Source of the DNA: a virus
Strand: one strand, 5' to 3'
IMG/VR virus record: IMGVR_UViG_3300025840_000347
Coordinates: 1 to 20,251 of that record
DNA length: 20,251 nucleotides
Positions 1 through 7,030 of the stretch are shown piece after piece; position 1 is the first letter of the stretch; the number at the start of each line of letters is the position of its first letter. The notes under the pieces are model-generated. The model had not been told where the DNA came from. It saw nothing but the letters and a program-made list of their open reading frames with translations, and ran no database searches. The translations under genes and the position numbers were made by a program.

Positions 1-504
1 GTTCATGTTGTTTTCTAACCAAAACGCATAAGTTGAACCTTCAGCCATGCCCGCCGCAGCCGTAAATTCAAACGTCGTTTCCATACGCGACGCGTAAACG
101 GGCGTCGTAGTAATCGTTTCCTTGTCCGTAGTTGTGTTATCTAACGCCACTTGTCGCAAGGTCAAACTTAACGTCCCGCTTGTCGGCGCTGTGTATTCAT
201 GTCTTAAAATAACCTTCAGCAATTGACCTGCATTAGGCATGGCTAATTTGTTGCTACGTTGTAACGTAGTGTATTCTGTTTCTGTGTTGCCTACGGGCAA
301 GTACACGTCACGAAGGGCATTATCAAAAAATGACCCAACGACGACACACTTGTTTTTTAACGACGACCCGAAATTGGTTGTCGTAATTTTTTTGCTACTT
401 CCTTCAGCCGAATCAGTCGTGTCACTGACGTCGACAATCATAAGAAGGTCGCCTTTTGCCGCCTCTGTTATTGCGGTTAGGTCGGTTACTTTTTTGTTTG
501 CCAT
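1..504 (-). CDS. Tail fibre/appendage-like protein, 3' part off the window (partial)
   Basis: An open minus-strand frame of 168 codons from an ATG at 504 runs to the window edge without a stop. An in-frame TGA lies shortly upstream of this ATG, so the start is well bounded. The N-terminus (residues 1-50) has the pattern KVTDLTAITEAAKGDLLMIV, then VDVSDTTD and KKITTTNF. This type of leader (tDLt....GDLlmivDvsd...kkIt..Nf) is, from my knowledge of the group, common at the N-terminus of phage tail appendage and baseplate-attached proteins, where it probably anchors the protein to the virion. The rest is Thr/Ser-rich and beta-like, consistent with a virion surface protein. It follows the neck genes. 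Function downstream cannot be judged because the gene is cut. Product type is inferred from the leader and position. Confidence 0.75.
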   Translation of the reverse strand, partial: MANKKVTDLTAITEAAKGDLLMIVDVSDTTDSAEGSSKKITTTNFGSSLKNKCVVVGSFFDNALRDVYLPVGNTETEYTTLQRSNKLAMPNAGQLLKVILRHEYTAPTSGTLSLTLRQVALDNTTTDKETITTTPVYASRMETTFEFTAAAGMAEGSTYAFWLENNMN

Positions 505-629
505 TGCTGTAGGTATTGACTCAACTTCTCAAAGTTTGCCACCTGCGACTTGCGGGGTTTATGGTCGCCAGTTGATAGCCGACAAGAACGCTCGTCGTTG
601 GTTGTCGGGTACTTTGGTTTCGTAGACAT
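486..629 (-). CDS. Overlapping 47-aa small ORF, unknown function
   Basis: A minus-strand frame starts at ATG 629 inside the last 71 bases of the connector gene, in the +1 frame relative to it, crosses the 54-base gap and stops at 486, 19 bases inside the next gene. The product begins MSTKPKYPTTNDER and ends VANFEKLSQYLQQWQTKK. It is Lys/Gln-rich and its last 20 residues look like an amphipathic helix. The ORF bridges exactly the only gap between the flanking genes, which fits the tightly packed layout of this phage. I do not recognise a family. Alternatives are chance overlap, or a C-terminal extension of the connector reached by a +1 shift near its TAA stop. Existence is inferred from position and composition only. 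Confidence 0.45.
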   Translation of the reverse strand: MSTKPKYPTTNDERSCRLSTGDHKPRKSQVANFEKLSQYLQQWQTKK

Positions 630-1131
630 TTAGGTTTTGAAAATAGTTACGCGTCGTCGGGTGAATGTCGTCCTCTGTGTTTGTTTGGTACTCAGGGTAC
701 AACTCTGTGTGGTGTCTAAGACGTTCAATCAAACGTTCGCGGTAGAACATAGCCATGTCTTCAGCGCGGTCTAAAACAAGTTTAATGTCTGAAATACTAG
801 CGTTACCTCCCTGCTCAGTGTCGGGCAAGGAAATTGTGTTGTTGGCAAATCGTAGGCGCAAACTATATGCAACCTCGACAAAGGCAAATTGAGTCAAGGC
901 AGGCAAGATGTAATCAACCAACAAGGTCTTGTATTGCACATTTTGTTCTTGGTCAATTTCATTGTTTGTTACCAGTTGCTTTAGCTTCTCGTCTAGCTGT
1001 GTACCTAGAACGGGCAAAATATGTCTGTCCTGTGCCAGTACAATTTGTGGCTTTAATAGGTCGTCGTCAACACTTGAACCAATTGTAGTGTCACGCTTCA
1101 AGCGTGCGGTACTCAAATACATTACGGCCAT
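559..1131 (-). CDS. Head-tail connector-like protein (DUF6712-like)
   Basis: This 190-aa protein has the pattern I associate with the DUF6712-type neck proteins of Bacteroidota phages: an N-terminal strand-helix start (YLSTARLKRDTTIGSSVDDD), a block KPQIVLAQDRHILPVLGTQL around residues 27-46, a middle YKTLLVDYILPALTQFAFVE, and a C-terminal helix AEDMAMFYRERLIERLRHH followed by TELYPEYQT. Such proteins probably form a ring or adaptor below the portal, joining head and tail. Its position right after the portal and one small gene agrees. The start overlaps the upstream stop in TAATG at 1129-1133; a second ATG lies three codons later. Its final 71 bases are shared with a possible overlapping 47-aa ORF. 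Family assignment is from memory of the sequence pattern, not a search. Confidence 0.72.
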   Translation of the reverse strand: MAVMYLSTARLKRDTTIGSSVDDDLLKPQIVLAQDRHILPVLGTQLDEKLKQLVTNNEIDQEQNVQYKTLLVDYILPALTQFAFVEVAYSLRLRFANNTISLPDTEQGGNASISDIKLVLDRAEDMAMFYRERLIERLRHHTELYPEYQTNTEDDIHPTTRNYFQNLNVYETKVPDNQRRAFLSAINWRP

Positions 1132-1361
1132 TACCTTACTTTTTCCATGTTTACATTCAACGACAAATTGTAGTCGTCGGCCATTCTAATTACGTCTTGC
1201 CGCAAGTCGTCTTGACCACGCCACCTATTACCCATGTATTGAATGGCAACGGCGCGGTCTGTGCCGCGACCCACTGCCCACACACTGACTTCGTGGTTGC
1301 GTAGGTTACGCGCCACTCTGTCGCGGCGCAATCCACGTAGTAAGTAAAGGTCACTAATCAT
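1131..1361 (-). CDS. Small basic neck-region protein, unknown function
   Basis: A 76-aa Arg-rich protein (for example LLRGLRRDRVARNLRNHEVS near residues 7-26) lying between portal and connector genes. Its ATG at 1361 overlaps the portal stop by the ATGA arrangement, and its stop overlaps the next ATG as TAATG, so it is clearly part of a translationally coupled run. It starts with a short hydrophobic stretch but has no convincing signal peptide or membrane helix. I do not recognise a family. The position suggests a role in head completion or neck assembly, which is inference from synteny only. Confidence 0.7.
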   Translation of the reverse strand: MISDLYLLRGLRRDRVARNLRNHEVSVWAVGRGTDRAVAIQYMGNRWRGQDDLRQDVIRMADDYNLSLNVNMEKVR

Positions 1362-3367
1362 TGCTTGTCAATTGGTGCAATTGCTTCGTCACCTTTTTGT
1401 ACGACGTACGGGTTGTTACCTACCTTGTCCATCACATCTTCAAACTGACCTGCTACCAAGGCGTCCCATTCGGCTTCGGCCTCTTCGGTGTCGGCAAATT
1501 TGTATTCAGGGTCGTAGATAAAAATGTTTCGTTGCCACCCGTGGTAGCAATTCTTACCCCCTGCCCACTCAAAAATATCGTAACTGCTCTGACCCGCCGC
1601 CGCGAATTGTCCGTTTTCTCCCGCGTCGCTCATGTCTTGAATGTCCTCAAATCGGTACATGACACCCGAATCACTTAGCCCCATCATTTCTACACAAAAG
1701 TCGCGGCTTGCTCCTTTTGGTGTGGCCTTACTAGCTTTGAAGTAAGAATAGCGCACGGCAAACAAATTACCTTGCGGGCTTACAATATCGCCGTACTCTG
1801 AAAAACTTTCAATATCGCTGTATGACTCAAGGTTGAACTGCCTGTAGTTGTGCAGTCGCTTGTCTACAGACGTGTCTGTTACTACCTCGGTCTTGACCAG
1901 TGTGAACATTTCCATAGGTAGCGGGGCGTTCTTGTCTGACAAATGTGACAACCACGCTTTGCCGTCTTTTTCGCTAATGCGCTTGGGTTTGCTCAATTGC
2001 GTTTCGTCCTCTACCTCTGTCGTTTGTTGTTCTTCTTCGGCCACCTCTTCTTCTACAATTCCAATTGCATCGACGCCTTGAATAAACAATGCTTCAGCAA
2101 CTTCAGGTGTAAACTGCAACATCTGTACCAAGAATACTTTGGCCTGCTCCTCGGTAATAATGCCTTCTTGTACCTTGACCAACACTTCGACGGCACTTGC
2201 AATCTGTGCGCCGTTATAGCTTGCCTCTTTGTCTGCGGTTGTCGCATCGCTGCGCACATCCTCAAAGGCCAAAAATGACGCGGGTTGCAACTTGTCAAAG
2301 TGCAGGTCTAGCGTCACACCCATAGCCGACAACATAGGGCGCAGCCCCTTAATAAAGGTTTCTTGCATAGGACGTACGACAAGGTTGTGAAACAACTCGT
2401 ACGACTCTTTCATTTCGTCGGCGTTGTTTCCAAACCCTCCGCCTTCACCACGCAATCCAAACAATAGAGGACTAGTTACGCGGTGTCCTGACAACACCTG
2501 CGTCACAATCTGTTCGCTATAAAACGCGTATGTCTTTTGTGGGTCGCTAGGTTGAAACGCCTCAAAGGTTGGTGCGTCGTCGCCGCTATCGCTGTATGTA
2601 ATCAGAAACTTGCCTGCGTTACTTGCGCTACCAAACTTGTCATAGATAAGACGCTCTAACTTTTGGCGCTCTTCGTCAGACGGAACGCCCGAACGGAAGT
2701 TGATAACCATGCTAGGAAACAACCCGTTCTCTAAACTGCTGCTGTGAAACTCGGCAATCTGTCGGTCTGCGTCAATCCAACTTAGCGCACCAATGTAGTC
2801 GGGCAACCCATAGTAAAACGACTGCGGGTTGTACATCTTAATTTGTACAATAGTGCTTGCCGCTGTGCGGTCAGTGGTACTAAATGCGGGTATCGGTTGC
2901 GGCGGGTTTTGTCCTACGGACGTCCAGTCGGCGCTGTAGTAATATGTATTTACCTCGTCGTTGTCGTCGGCTTTACCTGCTCTTACATTGGCGGCGGGTA
3001 CGTGGTGTACCTCGACAATCTGTGTTCTATCCTTACTCCAAACTGGGTTCAAGAAACATTGCCCGTACAACTTCAAATCGTACGCCGCACGCTTCAAACA
3101 CGTTTCGTCACCAAAGACTTGTTTGACACGTAGCCATTGTTCAATATGTTTGTCTTTGTGTGTAGCTTCAAGGCCATGCCCGTAAATCATATCGGCTACT
3201 CCCTTGACAATTGCGTTGTGCATACCACTGCCCAACATTAAACTTTCAAGGTACAGAAACCACATATTGTCTTCGCCCGCGTCTATCCATTCGTGGCGGT
3301 TGCTTTCTTCAAATACGGGCGACGGCGTAGTGCCGTAAGGCATAACGCTCAGGTTTAACTTATCCAT
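1358..3367 (-). CDS. Portal protein with C-terminal extra domain
   Basis: A 669-aa protein. Residues about 20-430 carry portal-like features: an N-terminal NMWFLYLESLMLGSGMHNAI region, the YYGLPDYIGALSWIDADRQI block followed by EFHSSSLENGLFPSMVINF, then a helical stem/wing stretch (SDEERQKLERLIYDKFG) and SGHRVTSPLLFGLRGEGGG. These match PBSX/HK97-type portals of phages, the dodecameric ring at the capsid vertex through which DNA is packaged and which binds terminase. A Glu-rich linker (about 439-457) leads to an extra C-terminal domain (about 458-640) with RDFC at 555-558 and NCYHGW around Cys607/His609, reminiscent of the FC...C-x-H ends of SPP1 gp7/Mu F-type minor head proteins. Standard portals are nearer 450-550 residues, so this looks like a fusion. 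The start overlaps the upstream gene by 8 bases. Portal call is strong; the identity of the C-terminal domain is inference. Confidence 0.88.
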   Translation of the reverse strand: MDKLNLSVMPYGTTPSPVFEESNRHEWIDAGEDNMWFLYLESLMLGSGMHNAIVKGVADMIYGHGLEATHKDKHIEQWLRVKQVFGDETCLKRAAYDLKLYGQCFLNPVWSKDRTQIVEVHHVPAANVRAGKADDNDEVNTYYYSADWTSVGQNPPQPIPAFSTTDRTAASTIVQIKMYNPQSFYYGLPDYIGALSWIDADRQIAEFHSSSLENGLFPSMVINFRSGVPSDEERQKLERLIYDKFGSASNAGKFLITYSDSGDDAPTFEAFQPSDPQKTYAFYSEQIVTQVLSGHRVTSPLLFGLRGEGGGFGNNADEMKESYELFHNLVVRPMQETFIKGLRPMLSAMGVTLDLHFDKLQPASFLAFEDVRSDATTADKEASYNGAQIASAVEVLVKVQEGIITEEQAKVFLVQMLQFTPEVAEALFIQGVDAIGIVEEEVAEEEQQTTEVEDETQLSKPKRISEKDGKAWLSHLSDKNAPLPMEMFTLVKTEVVTDTSVDKRLHNYRQFNLESYSDIESFSEYGDIVSPQGNLFAVRYSYFKASKATPKGASRDFCVEMMGLSDSGVMYRFEDIQDMSDAGENGQFAAAGQSSYDIFEWAGGKNCYHGWQRNIFIYDPEYKFADTEEAEAEWDALVAGQFEDVMDKVGNNPYVVQKGDEAIAPIDKQ

Positions 3368-3701
3368 TGTACACTACGTCAGGTGAAGGGTTAGTGGTAT
3401 AGGTATTGTAAGGTTTCGGCTCAAACGCATTTTTGCCGTCGTATCGAAGGTACATTAAATGTCTTGCCTTATCCGTTGTCCCCTGTTTAATGTCTACCCT
3501 GTACATACCTATTTCTAAATTTCTTAAATCTAGGTTAAACGACACGGCGCGGTCATTGACCTTTACATTTGTGCCGTTTTGCGTCGTCGATTCTTTCGTT
3601 TGCAGATTTACCATTTCGGCAGTAATAGCCGTTTCACTATCGTATTCTGCAATGTGTACCTGAATGGTTGCCGCAGTAGTGCCGTGAATGAATTGTAACA
3701 T
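3360..3701 (-). CDS. 113-aa beta-rich protein before portal, unknown function
   Basis: A 113-aa protein with alternating hydrophobic stretches (ATIQVHIAEYDSETAITAEM; then RAVSFNLDLRNLEIGMYRVD), suggesting a small beta-sandwich. It has no signal peptide or membrane segment. It is the first gene after the strong terminator at 3728-3753, and its 3' end overlaps the portal start by 8 bases, so it probably leads the portal-connector transcription or translation unit. The leader carries TTATATTG (minus strand) eight bases before the ATG, as does the protease gene. I do not recognise the family; by context it may be a minor head, decoration or neck protein, which is inference. Confidence 0.68.
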   Translation of the reverse strand: MLQFIHGTTAATIQVHIAEYDSETAITAEMVNLQTKESTTQNGTNVKVNDRAVSFNLDLRNLEIGMYRVDIKQGTTDKARHLMYLRYDGKNAFEPKPYNTYTTNPSPDVVYNG

Positions 3702-3727
3702 CTATCTAACAATATAAGTATGACCAC

Positions 3728-3753
3728 AAAAAAGGGGGCACGCAGCCCCCTTT
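3728..3753 (-). terminator. Strong intrinsic terminator after the capsid genes
   Basis: On the minus strand AAAGGGGGC and GCCCCCTTT pair perfectly (arms 3745-3753 and 3731-3739) around the five-base loop tgcgt, and the run of T continues to six (3733-3728). It lies 20 bases past the stop of the structural gene ending at 3773. This is a classic rho-independent terminator for leftward transcripts. The outer A/T pairs also give an A-run on the other strand, but no rightward genes exist here. Confidence 0.85.
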
Positions 3754-3772
3754 CTTATATCTACTAATTCGA

Positions 3773-4363
3773 TTATTCAGTAATCGTAATTTCGGTGTCC
3801 TCGAAGTTTTGGAACGGCGCAGCGGCAGGCGACGCGGGTGTGCCTCCAATCATGTCGTAGAACGCGATTGATTCGCGGCCTGTAAACACAATCTGCATAC
3901 CATTCTTATCGCCCATAGCTTGCCCTGTGCTGATTGTACCTGACGTCACGTCCATGCCGTTCTTGCCTCCCAACAACAACAAGTTACCTTGGTTGTCTTC
4001 AACAACAATTTGTGGACGGCCATAGGCCAAAAGACGCAGGGTGTTTGCGTCGGTGTTCGTCAACTTAATGAAATCGACCGTGAGAACTTGCTCAAAGTAA
4101 GTAGTACCTGTCGTCGGGTCTGACGTCACGTTAATGTCCAAACTAGCCATTTCGCGTCGCAACTGGAAGTAGTACAAACCAAAAGCGGTCTGTGTTGTCC
4201 CATCCGTTCCGTACGCTGAAATTGCTGTAATTTCATTATCTGCGTTAATAGTGGTGTTTGTGTTGTTGTACCACTCGTCGTAGTTGTGAATGTAGATACC
4301 CTTAATACCACCCGTAGCGTCTTTGCACGAAGTGCCCCGACCCGATGTAATATCGCAACTCAT
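3773..4363 (-). CDS. Structural protein next to capsid (candidate tail tube or head decoration)
   Basis: A 196-aa protein whose N-terminus MSCDITSGRGTSCKDATGGI, followed by KGIYIHNYDEW, matches a family I recall from many Bacteroidota phages and prophages (MSCD...GR...CKD..GG). The middle has ATTTYFEQVL-like segments (GTTYFEQVLTVDFIKL), a LLAYGRPQIVVEDNQGNLLL block and a late GDKNGMQIVFTGRESIAFYD motif. The beta-rich pattern with a late Gly-Asp/Glu motif resembles major tail tube proteins, but the gene sits directly behind the capsid gene, which would also fit a head decoration or stabilisation protein. The 19-base gap to the capsid stop and the terminator just downstream suggest high, capsid-linked expression. 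Role is inferred; that it is a virion structural protein is likely. Confidence 0.72.
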   Translation of the reverse strand: MSCDITSGRGTSCKDATGGIKGIYIHNYDEWYNNTNTTINADNEITAISAYGTDGTTQTAFGLYYFQLRREMASLDINVTSDPTTGTTYFEQVLTVDFIKLTNTDANTLRLLAYGRPQIVVEDNQGNLLLLGGKNGMDVTSGTISTGQAMGDKNGMQIVFTGRESIAFYDMIGGTPASPAAAPFQNFEDTEITITE

Positions 4364-4382
4364 GTCTTTACGGGTTTAAGTA

Positions 4383-5426
4383 TTACGCAGGTGTCCAAGT
4401 GCCACCAATAACTACGTCTGCGGCAATGCCTGAAGCACAACCCAAACCAAACTGCATGACCACACGCACGTTATCGCTGCCGTCGTACTGGTAAACTGGA
4501 ATGTATTGTGCATCAATCAGGTCTGTCATAAGGTTAGAACCAACGACCAAGTTCTCAGTCTGTGCCAACACAATAGCGTCGTCAAACATACCTGGGCACT
4601 CAGCAATTGCAATCCCGAGGAAGTTCAATTGACCGAACGCTTGGTTGGTAACCTGTGCGTTGTAACCTGTTCCAACTGAGTCGCCTGAAGTCAAGGCAGA
4701 ACCACCCGCTGTTGCCAATGCTTGGCGGTACAACGCGGCTGTCTTAGAAGATACAAAGAACTTCAGGTCGGGCTTGGCCAAAATTCCAGACTTATCGGCA
4801 GCGGCTTTTTGGTACACTTCGCCAAATGACGCAATAACGTTAGTTGCGCTCAATGACGCAGCGGTAAACTCTGTGTAGGTTGCCCCTGCGCACGCTGAAT
4901 TAGACAATCCGTCTTCGTCAAATGTTCCGTCGTTAGACAAGAAACCTTTAGTGAAGACTGACCCGCCTTTCCAAATCAGGTTCTCAACGCTTTCGGCTGT
5001 CTTAGCTGCGGTTTGTTCCATAACGAAGGCGCGGAACTCAGGCGTGCCCCAATCGCTTGTAGCGCGTGAACCACGCTGCGACACCCATGAAGGGAGCAAC
5101 GTACCACGGCACAACTCCTCGTTGACTTTAAGGTCAGTCAAAGTCAACACAGACTCGTTCAGGGTAACGCTATTGCCGTCTTGGAACGCGCAGTTTGCGC
5201 CCTGAATAATGTCGTCTGCAATAGACGTCGTTTGAATGACGGCCTTGTTTGTAATTCCGTCCAATGTGCGGACGTAGTTCTTAGCAATTGTATCGCCCGA
5301 CTTAACGGCAGGCGCGACAAATGGCAACACCAAATCACCTGCATAAGTAGGTGCATTCGGCGTACCAAAATTTGGATTCGCAAACGCCCGACGACGTGTG
5401 CGGTTTAGTGACCTGTAGCGGTTCAT
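4383..5426 (-). CDS. Major capsid protein (HK97-fold type)
   Basis: A 347-aa protein with an Arg-rich N-terminus (MNRYRSLNRTRRRAFANPNF), typical of a capsid protein arm. It continues with a TYAGDLVLPFVAPAVKSGDT block, an internal TPEFRAFVMEQTAAKTAESV helix that resembles the HK97 spine helix, a DLKFFVSSKTAALYRQALAT segment, and late FGQLNFLGIAIAECPGMFDD plus ENLVVGSNLMTDLIDAQYIP blocks typical of the A-domain and P-loop of HK97-like capsids. It would form the icosahedral shell. The start overlaps the scaffold-like gene's stop (ATGA at 5423-5426), so the two are translationally coupled, as expected for scaffold and shell. The strong terminator lies one gene downstream. Fold assignment is from motif pattern and synteny. 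Confidence 0.85.
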   Translation of the reverse strand: MNRYRSLNRTRRRAFANPNFGTPNAPTYAGDLVLPFVAPAVKSGDTIAKNYVRTLDGITNKAVIQTTSIADDIIQGANCAFQDGNSVTLNESVLTLTDLKVNEELCRGTLLPSWVSQRGSRATSDWGTPEFRAFVMEQTAAKTAESVENLIWKGGSVFTKGFLSNDGTFDEDGLSNSACAGATYTEFTAASLSATNVIASFGEVYQKAAADKSGILAKPDLKFFVSSKTAALYRQALATAGGSALTSGDSVGTGYNAQVTNQAFGQLNFLGIAIAECPGMFDDAIVLAQTENLVVGSNLMTDLIDAQYIPVYQYDGSDNVRVVMQFGLGCASGIAADVVIGGTWTPA

Positions 5427-5956
5427 TTCATCAATTTATTTACCATGTTAGAAACGCGCTCCTTTACGCTGTTGCCTTCGGCTTGCAGCGCACCCGTAGC
5501 GACTGGGGCGTTTTTGTGTGGGTTAGCACTCAACTTTTGTGCAGCGGGCGCAGAACCCAACTCTTCAAGTTGCTTACGCATCAACGCAATCTGACGGCGC
5601 TGACGTGCAATAGTGTTGCGTTCACGGCTCATTTCCGTACGTTCCGTGCGACCACGGCGTGCTGCCCGACGCTTGCGGAACTCCGCGCGGTCTTCGCGTG
5701 ACATACGGCTGTAGCGCGAACGACGTCCGCGACCCATGCGTGACTTGCGTTGGCGTGACGCCTCCACCTCTGTAGCTTCGGCAGGTGCTTCGGCAGGTGC
5801 TGCCTCTACCAAATCCATAGCCATTTGGTGTACGGCCTCGGCTTGTTCTGCGTTGAGTCCCATTGCGGTCAACGCCTCGACCAATGCAGTTGCAGGGTCG
5901 GCGGCAGGCGCTGCTTCCGCAGGCGCTGCTTCTTCTTCAAACTTCCTTTTGAACAT
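5423..5956 (-). CDS. Scaffold-like capsid assembly protein
   Basis: A 177-aa protein of low complexity with three zones: an acidic Ala/Pro/Glu-rich N-terminus (residues 6-65, EEEAAPAEAAPAADPATALV), a strongly Arg-rich centre (about 68-115, including GRGRRSRYSRMSREDRAEFR), and a helical segment RRQIALMRKQLEEL followed by a flexible tail ending ERVSNMVNKLMK. Length, charge segregation, coiled-coil-like stretch and immediate coupling to the major capsid gene fit a procapsid scaffold. The Arg-rich centre could bind the acidic N-terminus, nucleic acid or the shell interior. The leader is A-rich without a Shine-Dalgarno sequence, and a small hairpin lies upstream. No family is recognised from sequence; the role is inferred from position and composition. 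Confidence 0.65.
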   Translation of the reverse strand: MFKRKFEEEAAPAEAAPAADPATALVEALTAMGLNAEQAEAVHQMAMDLVEAAPAEAPAEATEVEASRQRKSRMGRGRRSRYSRMSREDRAEFRKRRAARRGRTERTEMSRERNTIARQRRQIALMRKQLEELGSAPAAQKLSANPHKNAPVATGALQAEGNSVKERVSNMVNKLMK

Positions 5957-5979
5957 TTGTTTGTTATTAAAAATTAGAT

Positions 5980-5996
5980 GCCCTGTTTTATAGGGC
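5980..5996 (-). terminator. Short hairpin in the scaffold leader (possible weak terminator)
   Basis: On the minus strand GCCCT (5996-5992) and AGGGC (5984-5980) form a five-base stem around ATAAAAC, followed after five bases by a T5 run (about 5974-5970). It sits in the 52-base gap between the last small ORF and the scaffold-like gene. It could be a leaky terminator or an mRNA-processing or stability element that separates expression of the small-gene cluster from the capsid genes. The stem is short and the T-run is displaced, so confidence is low. Confidence 0.4.
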
Positions 5997-6008
5997 TTCG
6001 TTTATTCA

Positions 6009-6344
6009 TCAATACCCATCAAAAATTGAAGGGTCGTCTTTGACAATTACGTCGTTTAGTTTATCGGCCAATGGATGCCCCCATTCTTCAAGAATCAAAC
6101 ACCCGACAATGGATGCCCCGTAAATGTCCCAACGCAAGTCTTCCGCAATTGCCTTAGCGTACTTGTAGGTATCATATCCGCCGTTGTAATATGGCTCTAA
6201 AACTTTGGCTGCGACGTTGTAATTCACGTCCTCGAACAAGTCAAAAACCATGTCAATAGCCATTTGGTCGCTTGTCATTTCGTCCGCGTATTCGTTGGCT
6301 AATCCAACTTCAGCACGTGAAGCAATGTCTGTAATTTTTCTCAT
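6009..6344 (-). CDS. Small acidic protein of the cluster, unknown function
   Basis: A 111-aa protein, the last and longest of the nine small ORFs. I count about 22 Asp/Glu against 9 Lys/Arg. It appears all-helical, with TSDQMAIDMVFDLFEDVNYN at about 24-43 and GGYDTYKYAKAIAEDL further on. The GYDTYKYAKAIAEDL part loosely resembles GWDGYEKATDLLFEAADYL of the product encoded at 7040-7312, hinting at distant relationship. Its ATG overlaps the upstream stop as ATGA (6341-6344), so it is coupled to the preceding gene. No catalytic motif, signal peptide or membrane helix is visible. Function unknown. Confidence 0.7.
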   Translation of the reverse strand: MRKITDIASRAEVGLANEYADEMTSDQMAIDMVFDLFEDVNYNVAAKVLEPYYNGGYDTYKYAKAIAEDLRWDIYGASIVGCLILEEWGHPLADKLNDVIVKDDPSIFDGY

Positions 6345-6559
6345 TTCACCCTAACGTTATTGTACCCGTAAATTTCATACAATTCGCCAAGCAAGTCGTC
6401 TAGTTCATACTCGTCAAGTGGGTACGTTGTAATCTGTACGTTGTATTTGTTTGTGTACTTGTATCGGTCAACATAGGTGTCTAAACCTGCGTTGTCAATG
6501 TCGCTCTTGACGTCCGTTAGGTCGTCGTGCTCCACAATAATAAATTCAATTCGTGCCAT
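6341..6559 (-). CDS. Small acidic alpha/beta protein, unknown function
   Basis: I choose the ATG at 6559 (product MARIEFIIVEHDD..., 72 aa) because it follows the upstream TAA by a single base, in keeping with the packing of the cluster. A longer frame up to 6622 would lie entirely within the upstream gene. The strand-helix-strand pattern (ARIEFIIVEH; DLTDVKSDIDNAGLD; YNVQITTYP; DEYELDDLLGELYEIYG; NNVRVK) suggests a compact ferredoxin-like alpha/beta fold. It has about 16 acidic and 7 basic residues. The VQITTYP-acidic-DLLGELYE part resembles segments in the products encoded at 7901-8143 and 7620-7889. The 3' end overlaps the next ATG (ATGA). No recognised family. Confidence 0.68.
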   Translation of the reverse strand: MARIEFIIVEHDDLTDVKSDIDNAGLDTYVDRYKYTNKYNVQITTYPLDEYELDDLLGELYEIYGYNNVRVK

Positions 6560-6560
6560 T

Positions 6561-6788
6561 TTATCTGCTTGCGTCCCGCACTTCGATAACGTCAAACCCT
6601 GCGCGAATAAGTGCCGCGTCAATTTCGTCTACGTCAGTCCAGTTCATGTTTTCCAAGTAAAGCCAAACGTCATTGAAATACTCTTCGGTGTAAAACGACC
6701 CACGCATTCCAATCGTGTTGTCTACTACGTCTTCAACGTCAACCCAATTTGCGTCGGCTACTACAATGATTGCGGTGGTAATTGCCAT
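6561..6788 (-). CDS. Small acidic protein, unknown function
   Basis: A 75-aa protein beginning with a hydrophobic strand MAITTAIIVVADANWVDV, then an acidic Trp-containing middle (FNDVWLYLENMNWTDVDEID) and a C-terminal AGFDVIEVRDASR. It has about 16 Asp/Glu against 4 Arg. The hydrophobic start is only about ten residues and is not a convincing membrane or signal segment. It is preceded by the conserved 11-base spacer (6789-6799) and followed by the next gene after one base. No recognised family; function unknown. Confidence 0.66.
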   Translation of the reverse strand: MAITTAIIVVADANWVDVEDVVDNTIGMRGSFYTEEYFNDVWLYLENMNWTDVDEIDAALIRAGFDVIEVRDASR

Positions 6789-6799
6789 AACGTTGTGGT
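6789..6799 (-). repeat. Conserved junction spacer copy (ACCACAACGTT)
   Basis: Minus-strand ACCACAACGTT fills the whole interval between the TAA at 6802-6800 and the ATG at 6788. It is identical to the copy at 7313-7323. Conservation stops at the start codon: the coding sequence that follows differs at each copy. Likely a translation-initiation element; function is inferred. Confidence 0.75.
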
Positions 6800-7030
6800 T
6801 TAGATGTAACGTTCTCCAAAGGTTTGTTGCAACATATCAAACAATTTGTTGGTCGCGTAGCTAGACAATGCGTCAAGTTCGTTGCTACTTGCGTCGTCCA
6901 ACATTTCCTTCAATTCGTGGATGTATTCGACGTACAACAAGTCGTCGGCAAACGAAACGTCATAACCCAAGTCGTCGCCGTTTTGTGCGGCTCGCTCAAT
7001 TTCTTTCTGCAGTTCCTTTAATGTGTACAT
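6800..7030 (-). CDS. Small acidic helical protein, unknown function
   Basis: A 76-aa, apparently all-helical protein: MYTLKELQKEIERAAQNGDD (amphipathic helix), FADDLLYVEYIHELKEMLDD and ELDALSSYATNKLFDMLQQT. It has about 17 acidic and 6 basic residues. The upstream junction has a shortened, divergent form of the cluster's conserved spacer (nine bases, 7031-7039) and the downstream junction has the full 11-base form. No motif identifies a function. Confidence 0.66.
   Translation of the reverse strand: MYTLKELQKEIERAAQNGDDLGYDVSFADDLLYVEYIHELKEMLDDASSNELDALSSYATNKLFDMLQQTFGERYI

Noticed and set aside
239-625. Plus-strand frame of 128 aa at the left edge
   Set aside because: It lies antisense to the fibre-like gene and connector end, whose minus-strand products have protein-like composition and a recognisable leader motif.
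559-629. +1 programmed frameshift extending the connector past its TAA (CCA TAA A)
   Set aside because: Possible, but the overlapping frame has its own ATG at 629 and the 190-aa product already has the expected length, so a separate small ORF is the simpler reading.
6560-6622. Longer N-terminus for the gene at 6341-6559
   Set aside because: The extra 21 codons lie wholly inside the upstream gene; ATG at 6559 follows the upstream stop by one base, as elsewhere in this compact operon.
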